Shown: positions 34,661 through 42,870 of the stretch, piece after piece
Layout of the letters: each line of letters opens with the position of its first letter
How positions within the stretch are numbered: position 1 is the first letter of the stretch
Assembly: GCA_014649355.1 (NCBI GenBank)
Contig: BMSW01000013.1
Span: 62,001-126,000 of the forward strand
DNA: 64,000 nt
From: Streptomyces althioticus
GTDB lineage: Bacteria > Actinomycetota > Actinomycetes > Streptomycetales > Streptomycetaceae
Reading direction: 5' to 3'
Program-made: the position numbers and the translations under genes
Notes under the pieces: generated by a model
What the model saw: only the letters and a program-made list of their open reading frames with translations
Databases searched by the model: none
Told to the model about the DNA's origin: nothing

Positions 34661-35002
34661 TCACACACGCATCTCCCTGAGCAGGCCGCCGTCCTCGTCG
34701 TACAGCTCCAACCTGTACGTCCCCGCGCCGCAGCGCGTGAGGACGGTGGCCAGGTCGTCGAAGCGGGACGGGTCGACGACTCCGTTCAGGAGGACGTCCG
34801 GGACCTCGGCGGGCTCGAGTTCCACCTCGCACCACGTCGTGCGCACCTCGTAGCCGTGCCAGGAGGATGAGCTCACCCTCCAACCGAGCCGTTCGAAGCG
34901 CGACGCCACGGGGCCGACGTCCCTGTGGCCGTGCAAGATGCCACAAACGTTGTTGGGCAGGTCCGTCAGCTCGCGGGTGAGGTCGCCGTAATCGTCAGGC
35001 AT
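34661..35002 (-). CDS. Hypothetical protein
   Basis: A 113-residue acidic protein beginning MPDDYGDLTRELTDLPNNVC. No membrane segment or known motif is visible, apart from a pattern of alternating strands (YRLELYDEDGGLLREMRV at the C-terminus). GAGGATG ribosome-site context supports the start. Similar proteins are common in Streptomyces near WhiJ-like cassettes. Function unknown. Confidence 0.65.
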   Translation of the reverse strand: MPDDYGDLTRELTDLPNNVCGILHGHRDVGPVASRFERLGWRVSSSSWHGYEVRTTWCEVELEPAEVPDVLLNGVVDPSRFDDLATVLTRCGAGTYRLELYDEDGGLLREMRV

Positions 35003-35192
35003 CCTCACCCTTCTCCCTCCCCCGTCCCGTGCCCCTGAGCCCCTCCGCCGCCGGTTCGGCAGCGTGAACCTTGGCGCATTCCTGGACGTGGTTCTGATCG
35101 GCCGAGCGGGCCTCATCATGCCCTCCCCTGCCGCGCCCCGCCCCATCTCTGCGATAACCGCGCCCATTGGGACCCGTGAGGCACCCACTTCA

Positions 35193-35220
35193 TTGTTCAT
35201 GTATGTAAATACTGTTCATT
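35193..35220 (+). promoter_or_regulatory. AT-rich promoter/operator candidate for the ABC operon
   Basis: Two copies of TGTTCAT (35194-35200 and 35213-35219) flank the imperfect palindrome GTATGTAAATAC in an otherwise GC-rich region, 75-100 bp before the binding-protein start. Sugar ABC operons in Streptomyces are usually controlled by LacI or similar repressors at such sites, but no regulator gene is adjacent. Confidence 0.4.
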
Positions 35221-35291
35221 TTATTGATTCGACACAACCTCTCTGCATAGAGTCCCGCCACCTCGCCCGTACGCAATGGACGGAGCCTCCC

Positions 35292-36647
35292 GTGTCGAAG
35301 CAACTCCGCACGCCAGTACGAAGGCGGCGGCTCGGCGCGCTCGCCGCCGTGGTCGTCGCAGCCGCCGTCACCGCCACCGGGTGTTCCTCGGGCTCCTCAG
35401 GTCAACAGCAGGATGAATCCGCGCCGCTGGAGGTCTGGATCCGGCAGGACGCCGGAAGTCCGGCCGCGGAGTCGGCCGAGGCGCTCACCAAGGCGTTCTC
35501 CGAGGAGAGCGGCATCGAGGCGAAGCTCGTCGCCGTCGGTGTCAACGACTTCGAGACCAAGCTCCAGCAGCGCACCGCGCAGAAGGACCTCCCCGACATC
35601 GTCATCAACGACACCGGCCAGCTGGGCAACCTGGTGACCCAGGGGCTCGTGCGTGAGGTGGACCGGGAGGGCGTCGCCGGGAGCGGCGACATCGCCGACC
35701 GCGCCTGGGAGGCCGCTCAGGGGTACGACGGGAAGTACTACGGCGTGCCCTTCAATTCGCAAGCCTTCGCCCTGCTCATACGCAAGGACTGGCGGGAGAA
35801 AGTCAACGCCCAGTTGCCCTCCTCCTGGGACGAGCTCATCCAGCTCGCCGTCACGTTCACCGACGACGACCCCGACGGCAACGGCAAGAAGGACACCGCC
35901 GGCATGGTGGTGCCCGGCAGCACCACCCGCGGCTATCTGACCTGGTGGTTCTCCACCATGCTCTGGTCCGAGGGCGGTGACTTCGTCAAAAGGCAAGGGG
36001 ACGGGTACACCGCCGCCGTCGACGACCCCGCCTCCGTCAAGGCCGTCGAGAAGCTCCAGGCGATGTTCTGCGACTCCAAGGTCGTGCAGCCCGACGCCAG
36101 CACCGCCGACTCCGCCACCACCCACACCGTCTTCGAGAGCGGCAAGGGCGGCATCTACCTGACCGGGCCGTACATGCTGCCCAGGTTCGACGGCTCGCTC
36201 GGCAAGGACACGTACGAGGTCGTCGCTGCCCCGCCCGGCGCCGGCGGCGAGGCGGCCGCCCTCGCCGAGGGCGAGAACGTCTATCTGATGGCCGGGTCCG
36301 GCAACGAGAAGGGGCAGCAGGCGTTCGCCGAGTTCGCCGCCTCCCCCGCCGGGCAGAAGATCGGCCTCGGGCTCGACAACGGCGGCATCATCGTCCGGCT
36401 GCCCGTGAACACCACCGTGGACGGCGCCGCCGAGCGCAAGGACCCCCGCTGGGACGTCTTCCAGAAGGTGTACGACGAGCACGGCCGCAACGCCCCCGCC
36501 CTCCCCAACTGGGCGACCGTCCGGCAGATCTCGTCCGAGGGGCTGAACGGCGTGGTCTCCGAGTGCTCCCGTGACGTCGCCGGCGCCATGGGCGAACTCT
36601 CCGCTGAGATCGACGCCGAGCTCGAGAAGCAGGGGGCCAAGGGCTGA
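35292..36647 (+). CDS. Sugar ABC transporter substrate-binding lipoprotein
   Basis: A 451-residue lipoprotein. The signal peptide ends in the lipobox VTATGCSS. The mature part is a family 1 solute-binding protein (WIRQDAGSPAAESAEALTKA at the start, LPDIVINDTGQLGNLVTQGL, and WWFSTMLWSEGGDF in the ligand cleft). The sugar cannot be named from sequence. GTG at 35292 follows GGAG. It heads a three-gene operon with two permeases. No ATPase gene follows, so a shared ATPase such as MsiK is expected. Confidence 0.92.
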   Translation: MSKQLRTPVRRRRLGALAAVVVAAAVTATGCSSGSSGQQQDESAPLEVWIRQDAGSPAAESAEALTKAFSEESGIEAKLVAVGVNDFETKLQQRTAQKDLPDIVINDTGQLGNLVTQGLVREVDREGVAGSGDIADRAWEAAQGYDGKYYGVPFNSQAFALLIRKDWREKVNAQLPSSWDELIQLAVTFTDDDPDGNGKKDTAGMVVPGSTTRGYLTWWFSTMLWSEGGDFVKRQGDGYTAAVDDPASVKAVEKLQAMFCDSKVVQPDASTADSATTHTVFESGKGGIYLTGPYMLPRFDGSLGKDTYEVVAAPPGAGGEAAALAEGENVYLMAGSGNEKGQQAFAEFAASPAGQKIGLGLDNGGIIVRLPVNTTVDGAAERKDPRWDVFQKVYDEHGRNAPALPNWATVRQISSEGLNGVVSECSRDVAGAMGELSAEIDAELEKQGAKG

Positions 36648-37588
36648 TGGCGGTGACCGAGGCGCGGGCGGCGTCGCGGAAGACGCAGGCGCGGCGCCCA
36701 GCCCCTACGGCTCCCCCGCTGCGGTCACGGCTCCGGCGCGGCGCGACGCCGTGGCTGTTCCTCGCACCGGCGCTGCTGCTCTTCCTGTATTTCAAGTTCA
36801 TCCCCATGGCGGAGGCCGTGCGGATGAGCTTCCAGGAAGTGCGGCCGTTCCTCGGCAACACCTACGTCGGCGGCGAGAACTACGCCGAAATCGCGGGGAG
36901 TTCCGACTTCGGTGCCGCCGTGTGGCACACGGTCGTGCTCGCGGTCGCGACCACGGCCGGCTCCATCCTGCTGGGCCTCGCGCTGGCGCTCCTGCTGGAG
37001 GGGCAGACCCGTTCGCTGTGGTTCGTCCGGTCGGTCGTCTTCCTGCCGGTCGTCACCGCCATGGCGGTGGTCGCCGAGGTGTGGCGAGTCATGTACTACC
37101 CGGCCGAGGGCGGCGCGCTCAACTCCGTGCTCGGCGTGCTCGGACTGGGGCCCAGCGAATTCCTCAACTCCCCCGACAGCTCGCTCGCGTCCATCGCCTT
37201 CGTCGGCATCTGGCGGGGCGCCCCGTACGACATGATGATCTTCCTCGCCGGGCTGGCGGGGGTGGACCGGGTGCTGTACGAGGCGTCCGCCGTCGACGGC
37301 GCCTCGCGGTGGCGGCGGATCTGGCACGTCACCCTGCCGGGACTGCGGCCGGTGTTCGCCATCCTGCTCACGCTCGCGGCGATCCGGGGCCTGCGCGTCT
37401 TCACCGAGGTCTTCCTGCTGACCAACGGCGGCCCCGACGGCTCCACCGAGGTGCTGCTGACGCTGACGTACAAACTCGGGCTCGAACGCAACGAGCTGGG
37501 TGTCGCGGCGGCCGGGACCGTGCTGCTGTTCCTGGTGCTGTTGGTTCTGACCGTGGCCTCGCGGCTGCGCCGGAGGGAGGTCCGATGA
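36647..37588 (+). CDS. Sugar ABC transporter permease, MalF/UgpA-type
   Basis: A 313-residue permease with six predicted membrane helices after a basic, disordered N-terminal 25 residues. The EAA loop reads YEASAVDGASRWRRIWHVTLP. The ATG overlaps the stop of the binding-protein gene by one base (TGATGG), consistent with coupling. Confidence 0.93.
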   Translation: MAVTEARAASRKTQARRPAPTAPPLRSRLRRGATPWLFLAPALLLFLYFKFIPMAEAVRMSFQEVRPFLGNTYVGGENYAEIAGSSDFGAAVWHTVVLAVATTAGSILLGLALALLLEGQTRSLWFVRSVVFLPVVTAMAVVAEVWRVMYYPAEGGALNSVLGVLGLGPSEFLNSPDSSLASIAFVGIWRGAPYDMMIFLAGLAGVDRVLYEASAVDGASRWRRIWHVTLPGLRPVFAILLTLAAIRGLRVFTEVFLLTNGGPDGSTEVLLTLTYKLGLERNELGVAAAGTVLLFLVLLVLTVASRLRRREVR

Positions 37589-38445
37589 GGAACGAGACGG
37601 CGCTCGGGCTGGCGGAGGCGCGCGGTCCCTGGGCGCGGGTGCTGCGGTTCGTGCTGTACACCGCCCTGTTCATGGTGTTCGCGGGGCCGCTGCTCGCGCT
37701 GATGGTCGGCGCGTTCACCCCGACCGTGGACCCCACCCAGTTCACCCTGTGGCCCGACCGGCTGTCCCTGGACAACCTGGAGCGGGCGGTCGACCGCAAC
37801 GTCCTGGACTACCTGCTCAACTCCTTCCTCGTCGTGGGCGGCGGGCTGGCGCTGCAGGTGCTGGTCAGCGTGTTCGCCGGGTACGCCCTCGCCCGCAAGC
37901 GGTTCCGCGGGTCGGCGGTCGTGCTGGTGCTCGTCCTGGCGACGATGATGCTGCCAGAGGAGGTCCTCGCCGTCCCGCTGTCGGTGCTGCTCGCGGACCT
38001 GCCGCTGCTGCACGTCAGCCTGGTCGGCTCTCTCGTCGGCATGATCGTGCCGGTGGCCGCCTGGGGGTTCTCCATCCTGGTGATGACCGAGTTCATGAAG
38101 GAGATCCCGAAGGAGCTGGAGGAGTCGGCGCGGCTGGACGGCGCGGGCGAGTTCCGTGTGTTCTGGCAGGTCGTGCTGCCGCTGTGCCGGCCCGCGCTGG
38201 GCGTCATCGGCATCTTCGGCTTCACGATGATCTGGGACCAGTACATGCTGCCGCTGCTGGTCGCCACCGACCCCGCCCAGTACACCCTCCCGCTGGCGCT
38301 GCGCTCCCTGCGCTCCGACGACCAGGTGGGCATCGGCGTGCTGCTGGTGGGCGCGTTCCTCGCGATGCTGCCGTCGGTGCTGGCGTTCCTCGCGCTCCAG
38401 CGGTCCTTCATCCGCGGCCTCACCTCCGGTGCCGTGAAGGGCTGA
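37585..38445 (+). CDS. Sugar ABC transporter permease, MalG/UgpE-type
   Basis: A 286-residue permease with six membrane helices. Its EAA loop reads EESARLDGAGEFRVFWQVVL. ATG at 37585 overlaps the previous stop by four bases and has GGAGGGAGG upstream. It ends the operon before a strong hairpin. Confidence 0.93.
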   Translation: MRNETALGLAEARGPWARVLRFVLYTALFMVFAGPLLALMVGAFTPTVDPTQFTLWPDRLSLDNLERAVDRNVLDYLLNSFLVVGGGLALQVLVSVFAGYALARKRFRGSAVVLVLVLATMMLPEEVLAVPLSVLLADLPLLHVSLVGSLVGMIVPVAAWGFSILVMTEFMKEIPKELEESARLDGAGEFRVFWQVVLPLCRPALGVIGIFGFTMIWDQYMLPLLVATDPAQYTLPLALRSLRSDDQVGIGVLLVGAFLAMLPSVLAFLALQRSFIRGLTSGAVKG

Positions 38446-38467
38446 GACCACCCGGGGGGTCCCCCCT

Positions 38468-38499
38468 CACGGGGGACAGCTCACTCCCTGTCCCCCGTG
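38468..38499 (+). terminator. Terminator of the sugar ABC operon
   Basis: CACGGGGGACAG (38468-38479) pairs perfectly with CTGTCCCCCGTG (38488-38499) around an 8-base loop, 22 bp after the last permease stop. Confidence 0.8.
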
Positions 38500-38620
38500 G
38501 GAGCTACGCGAGGGTGCCCACTCGCTGGTGACGCGTCCCGCGGCGTGTCTCCGTAGCGTTCGGGTGGTCGGAGCGGCGGCCGGTTCGCCGCCGCGTCCCC
38601 CCTTGTCGAGGAGTGAAGTC

Positions 38621-39448
38621 GTGCGCGTGTTCTGGCAGTTGCTGGCCGTGGTGGTGGTGTCCCTGGTCGGGGGACAGAGTGTGGCCGCGGTCCAGGACAA
38701 TCCGTGGGCCACGCTCGGCCTGGGCCTGGTGACGGCGGTGCTGTCCGTGTACGTCTACGCCTGGGTGGTGGGCCGCACGGAGAAGCGCCCGGTCGCGGAG
38801 GTGTCCCGGCAGGGCGCCGTCGGCGCGGTCGTCCGGGGTGTGCTGCTCGGGACGCTGGTGTTCGCGTCCGTCGTCGCGAACATCGCCCTCCTCGGACACT
38901 ACGAGGTGGACGGCTGGGGGTCGTACACCGGCGCGGTGGGGCTGGCCGGGTTCATGGCCGGCGCCTCCGTCACGGAGGAACTCCTGTTCCGGGGCGTATT
39001 GTTCAGGACCATGGAGGAGCGGTTCGGTACGTGGGGGGCGTTGATCCCGACCAGTGTGCTGTTCGGCGCGTGGCATCTGCTGAACCCGGACGCGAGCCTG
39101 TGGGGCGCCACCGTGATCGCGCTGTCGGCCGGTCCGATGCTGGCCGCCGCGTACGTCGCGACGCGCAGTCTGTGGCTGCCGATCGGTCTGCACTTCGGGT
39201 GGAACTTCGCCGCGTCCGGCATCTTCAGCACCGAGGTCTCCGGCAACGACACCCAGCAGGGTCTGCTGGACGCCTCCACGTCCGGGCCGACCCTGATCAG
39301 CGGCGGTGAGTTCGGGCCCGAGGCCAGCCTGTACACGCTGGTGTTCTGGGCGCTGGTGACCGTCGGTCTGCTGTGGCTGGCCCGCCGGCGCGGCCAGATG
39401 ACGCCCCGCCGCTCGAAGCGGACCGACACGGTCGCGCTCGTCCCGTGA
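38621..39448 (+). CDS. CPBP-family intramembrane metalloprotease
   Basis: A 275-residue protein with about eight membrane helices. The CPBP motifs are SVTEELLFRGVLF (the EE pair), FGAWHLL and LHFGWNF (metal-binding His). Such Abi/CAAX-like proteases may cut membrane peptides or anti-sigma factors. GTG at 38621 has GAGGAG upstream. Its stop overlaps the sensor kinase start (GTGA), so a link between the protease and the two-component system is likely. Confidence 0.88.
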   Translation: MRVFWQLLAVVVVSLVGGQSVAAVQDNPWATLGLGLVTAVLSVYVYAWVVGRTEKRPVAEVSRQGAVGAVVRGVLLGTLVFASVVANIALLGHYEVDGWGSYTGAVGLAGFMAGASVTEELLFRGVLFRTMEERFGTWGALIPTSVLFGAWHLLNPDASLWGATVIALSAGPMLAAAYVATRSLWLPIGLHFGWNFAASGIFSTEVSGNDTQQGLLDASTSGPTLISGGEFGPEASLYTLVFWALVTVGLLWLARRRGQMTPRRSKRTDTVALVP

Positions 39449-40602
39449 ACCGTCTGCGCGGACTGCGGCAGGTCTGGGGCCGACTGCACGTCATGGCCCG
39501 GGACCTGCCGTTCGCCGTGCTGCTGTGCTTCCTCGCGTTCGTGCCGAGCCTGCGCGGCAGCGGAACCGACATCGGTGCGATGGCGGAGCGTCCGTACGAC
39601 GTGTTGGCCGTCGCCGCCATCGGCCTGCAGGCCCTCGCGCTCGCGCTGCGGCGGCAGTGGCCGGCCGTCTGCCTGTCCCTGGTGGCGGCCGGCTTCGTGC
39701 TGGACCAGCTGCGGGGCTACCACACGGTCGCGGGTACGGCGCTGCCGCTGGCGCTGCTCAGCACGGGCGCGCATCTGGAGCGGTACCGGCGGACCACCGT
39801 CGCCGTGGGTTCCGTGGCGTACGTGCTGTTCGTGGCCGAGCTGATGCGGCGCGGGACGGACGAACCGGTGGCCGAGCTGGTGTCGTTCTACGTGGCGATG
39901 TGCCTGCTGTGGGGCGGCGGGGCGTGGCTGCGGTCGACGCGGATCGCCGAGGCGGAGCGGCGTCACCAGGTGGCGGAGCAGACGCGGGCCGCCGAACGGG
40001 CGCGCATCGCGCGTGAGTTGCACGACGTGGTGACCCACCATGTGACCGCGATGGTGGTGCAGGCGGAGGCCGCGCGCTATCTGACCGCGGCACCGGAACG
40101 GCTCGACGAGACGCTGACGGCGGTCACCGACACCGGGCGGCGTGCCGTCGCCGACCTGCGGCACCTGCTCGACCTGCTGAACCCCGACCACGGCGAGGGC
40201 TCCCGGACCCCGCCCGTGGGCCGGCTGCTCACGCTGGTGGAGCAGACACGCCGGGCCGGGCAGCCGGTGGAGTTCACCGAGAAGGGCACTCCGGCGGCCT
40301 CGACGGGGAGCGCGGACCTGGTGGCGTACCGGGTGGTGCAGGAGGCCCTCACCAATGCCCTCAAGTACGCTCACGGGCAGGCTACTTCGGTTCTGGTGCA
40401 GCACAGCGAGAGGGACATCACGGTGGAGGTCGGCACGGACGGTCCGGGGACGCGGCCCGTCACCTCGCCGGGCGGCAGCGGGCGGGGGCTGGCCGGCCTC
40501 CGTGAGCGGGTGGACGTCCTGGGCGGCGAGTTCGAGGCGGGGCCGCGTCCCGGCGGCGGGTTCGCCGTACGGGCTCGGATACCCACCGGGAGCCGGCCGT
40601 GA
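39445..40602 (+). CDS. Sensor histidine kinase, HisKA_3 (NarL-type partner)
   Basis: A 385-residue kinase. Several membrane helices fill about residues 10-150, then the HisKA_3 motif RARIARELHDVVTHHVTAMV with the phosphorylated His, and a C-terminal HATPase domain ending in SGRGLAGLRERVDVLGG. GTG at 39445 overlaps the CPBP stop by four bases. The stimulus is unknown; the membrane part has no large outside loop, which suggests intramembrane or envelope sensing. Confidence 0.92.
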   Translation: MNRLRGLRQVWGRLHVMARDLPFAVLLCFLAFVPSLRGSGTDIGAMAERPYDVLAVAAIGLQALALALRRQWPAVCLSLVAAGFVLDQLRGYHTVAGTALPLALLSTGAHLERYRRTTVAVGSVAYVLFVAELMRRGTDEPVAELVSFYVAMCLLWGGGAWLRSTRIAEAERRHQVAEQTRAAERARIARELHDVVTHHVTAMVVQAEAARYLTAAPERLDETLTAVTDTGRRAVADLRHLLDLLNPDHGEGSRTPPVGRLLTLVEQTRRAGQPVEFTEKGTPAASTGSADLVAYRVVQEALTNALKYAHGQATSVLVQHSERDITVEVGTDGPGTRPVTSPGGSGRGLAGLRERVDVLGGEFEAGPRPGGGFAVRARIPTGSRP

Positions 40603-41273
40603 GCGGTGCGCCGGCACGACCGGTGCGGGTGGTGGTGTGCGACGACCAGATGCTCGTGCGCACCGGGCTGGTCACGATCATCGGCGCCCAGCCCGACATG
40701 GAGGTCGCCGGCGAGTGCGCGGACGGACGCGCCGCCGTCGACCTCGCCCGCAAGGAGCGGCCGGACGTCGTGGTGATGGACGTGCGGATGCCGGTGCTGG
40801 ACGGCATCGAGGCGACCCGGCTGCTGGCCGGATCCGGGGTGCCGGATCCCGTGAAGGTGCTCGTGGTGACGACGTTCAACCTCGACGAGTACGTGTACGA
40901 GGCGCTGCGCGCGGGGGCGAGCGGCTTCCTGCTGAAGGACGCCCCGCCGGACCGGCTGTTGCACGGCATCCGGACGGTGGCCTCGGGCGCGGCGCTGCTC
41001 GACCCGGAGGTGACCCGGCAGCTCGTCGGCCGGTACGCGTCCCGGATCCGGCCGTCCGAGGACGGCGGCGACCGGGAGGTCCCGCTGACGCCGCGCGAGC
41101 TGGAGGTGCTGCGGCTCATCGCGGACGGGTTGTCCAACAGCGAGATCGCGGCGGCGCTGGTGATCAGCCAGGAGACGGTCAAGACGTTCGTGTCCCGCAT
41201 CCTGTCCAAGCTTCAGCTACGCGACCGCGTGCAGGCGGTCGTGTACGCGTACCGGCGCGGCCTGGTCAACTGA
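40599..41273 (+). CDS. NarL/LuxR-family response regulator
   Basis: A 224-residue regulator. The receiver contains VVVCDDQMLVRTGL and the phosphoacceptor Asp in VVVMDVRMPVLDGIE. The C-terminal LuxR helix-turn-helix reads LTPRELEVLRLIADGLSNSE and VKTFVSRILSKLQLRDRVQA. It starts four bases inside the kinase gene (GTGA). It converges on the anti-sigma-like gene with only 18 bp between stops. Confidence 0.94.
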   Translation: MSGAPARPVRVVVCDDQMLVRTGLVTIIGAQPDMEVAGECADGRAAVDLARKERPDVVVMDVRMPVLDGIEATRLLAGSGVPDPVKVLVVTTFNLDEYVYEALRAGASGFLLKDAPPDRLLHGIRTVASGAALLDPEVTRQLVGRYASRIRPSEDGGDREVPLTPRELEVLRLIADGLSNSEIAAALVISQETVKTFVSRILSKLQLRDRVQAVVYAYRRGLVN

Positions 41274-41291
41274 GCTCCCCTCCACGGAGGT

Positions 41292-41930
41292 TCACCGGTC
41301 GGCGAGCTCGATCTGGTCGCCGTCACGCAGCCGGTCGTGCAGCCACTCCGCGTCCCGCGCGCTGAGCCCCACCCAGCCCGTGGTGCCCGACAGGGCGCGC
41401 AGCACCTTGGCATCGAAGGAGAGGGCGCCCGCGTACACGGGTCGCCCGCCGGGGGCGCGCAGCTCCACCAGGTACGGCACCTTCACCTCGCGGACCTCGG
41501 TCCTGCTCCTCAGCGGCAGCACCGCGCCGGAGGTCCGGGCGACCACGGTGAGCCGGGTGCCGGGCGGGAAGCGGCCGGCGGCGCGCAGGTCGACCCGCAG
41601 CACCCGGTCGGCGAGGGTGAGGGTGCGCAGGTCCACGTCGAGCCGGCCGGAGGGACGGGGCGAGGCGGTGGGGGTCCGTGCGGGGGCGGGCGAGGTGACC
41701 GGGGTGGCGCCGGGATGGTGCCGTTTCCCGGCGGGGTGGTCGGTGTGCAGGGCGAGGGTCACCACGGTGACCGCGCAGGCGGCCGTGGCCGCCGTGCCGA
41801 GCGCGAGTCCGGCCCTGCGGCGGCGTGAGCGGCGCCGGGCGCGGTCCCGGACCTCGGCGGCGGGCAGGGGCGGCGGGGTCTCGTGCCGTGCGGCCAACTC
41901 GCGCAGAGCGCCGCTGAGTTCATCCGACAC
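41292..41930 (-). CDS. Membrane-anchored partner of the ECF sigma factor
   Basis: A 212-residue protein. The cytoplasmic N-terminus (LSGALRELAARHETPPPLPA) is followed by a basic stretch, one membrane helix (about 39-60), a Pro/Thr-rich linker and an external domain. The external domain ends in GWVGLSARDAEWLHDRLRDG, which resembles the tail of L,D-transpeptidases, but the SHGC catalytic motif is missing. It overlaps the sigma gene by 16 bp. It may act as anti-sigma factor; no ZAS zinc motif is seen. Function is inferred from linkage. Confidence 0.65.
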   Translation of the reverse strand: MSDELSGALRELAARHETPPPLPAAEVRDRARRRSRRRRAGLALGTAATAACAVTVVTLALHTDHPAGKRHHPGATPVTSPAPARTPTASPRPSGRLDVDLRTLTLADRVLRVDLRAAGRFPPGTRLTVVARTSGAVLPLRSRTEVREVKVPYLVELRAPGGRPVYAGALSFDAKVLRALSGTTGWVGLSARDAEWLHDRLRDGDQIELADR

Positions 41931-42435
41931 GGCCGCCCTCCTCCCAGGCCGGCTCCTCGGCCTCGTCCACCGCCAGATGCCGGGCCAGTGCCGCCCGCCC
42001 CCGGGACAGGCGGGCCTTGACCGTGCCGACCGGCGCGCCGGTCTCGGAGGCTACCTGCTCGACACTGAGGTCGCACAGATGGTGCAGCACGACGGCCATC
42101 CGCTGGGATTCGGGAAGTTGACGCAGGGCGGCGACCAGGGCGGTGCGGTCGGGGCCGGGCCCTGGCGTCGTCTCGGGCGGCGGGGAGTGCCGCACCAGCT
42201 CCAGCCAGCGCTTGGCCCGGCGCCAGCGGCTCACGGCCAGACGCATGGCGACGGTGCGCACCCAGGCCTCCGGCGCCTCGTCGGCCATCAGCCGGTGGCG
42301 CCGGTCCCAGGCGCGCACGAACGCCTCCTGCACCACGTCCTGGGCCTCGCCGAGATCTCCGGTGAAGGCGAAGAGCTGGCCGGTGAGACGGGGGAAGGCG
42401 GCCGCGTAGAAAGCGTCGAACTCGTCCTCGTCCAT
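41920..42435 (-). CDS. ECF RNA polymerase sigma factor, SigE-like
   Basis: A 171-residue sigma-70 family protein. Region 2 contains GDLGEAQDVVQEAFVRAWDR and region 4 contains LRQLPESQRMAVVLHHLCDL and GAPVGTVKARLSRGRAALAR. ATG at 42435 has GGAGGGC upstream. The target promoters are unknown. It is cotranscribed with the membrane protein that follows. Confidence 0.92.
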   Translation of the reverse strand: MDEDEFDAFYAAAFPRLTGQLFAFTGDLGEAQDVVQEAFVRAWDRRHRLMADEAPEAWVRTVAMRLAVSRWRRAKRWLELVRHSPPPETTPGPGPDRTALVAALRQLPESQRMAVVLHHLCDLSVEQVASETGAPVGTVKARLSRGRAALARHLAVDEAEEPAWEEGGRVG

Positions 42436-42870
42436 GCCCTCCACCGCAGTCTGTGATCGCCTGCGCGGCCCGCCCGCCGCCGTCCCGCGGGACGGCCCGG
42501 CAGGTCGCGTACTTCGGAACGCGCCCCCGTGGGAAGACGCCGGAACCGGCTGCGGGGATCAGTCGGACCGCCGTGCCGGTGAGGACGGAGCCCGGTGGGG
42601 CGGCCGCGCGGAACGTGACGCGCGCCTCGTTCCGCGGGGGCGGCCCCGGCCGCACACACGGGCTTCGTGACGTTTTCCACAGTGCGAGTACGTTCCGGTA
42701 ACTCTGCCCATCCATCGGCGTCTTGGCGAATGTGTTCCGCGTCACCCGCCTGGTAGACCGGGACGAATCGGACACCCCTCGAAGTGGATCGTGGCCCCGT
42801 TCCGAGCCGTACAGAACACTCGGAACCGCCCGCAGTACGACAGTTCGGACCAAAGAGAGCATGCTCGGCC
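42436..42870. promoter_or_regulatory. Divergent gap between ECF sigma and ketosynthase genes
   Basis: 435 bp without a gene. An inverted repeat with 9-bp arms (CGCGGAACG at 42607-42615 and CGTTCCGCG at 42628-42636) lies near the middle and could be an operator or hairpin. No clear ECF promoter pair was found. Confidence 0.35.
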
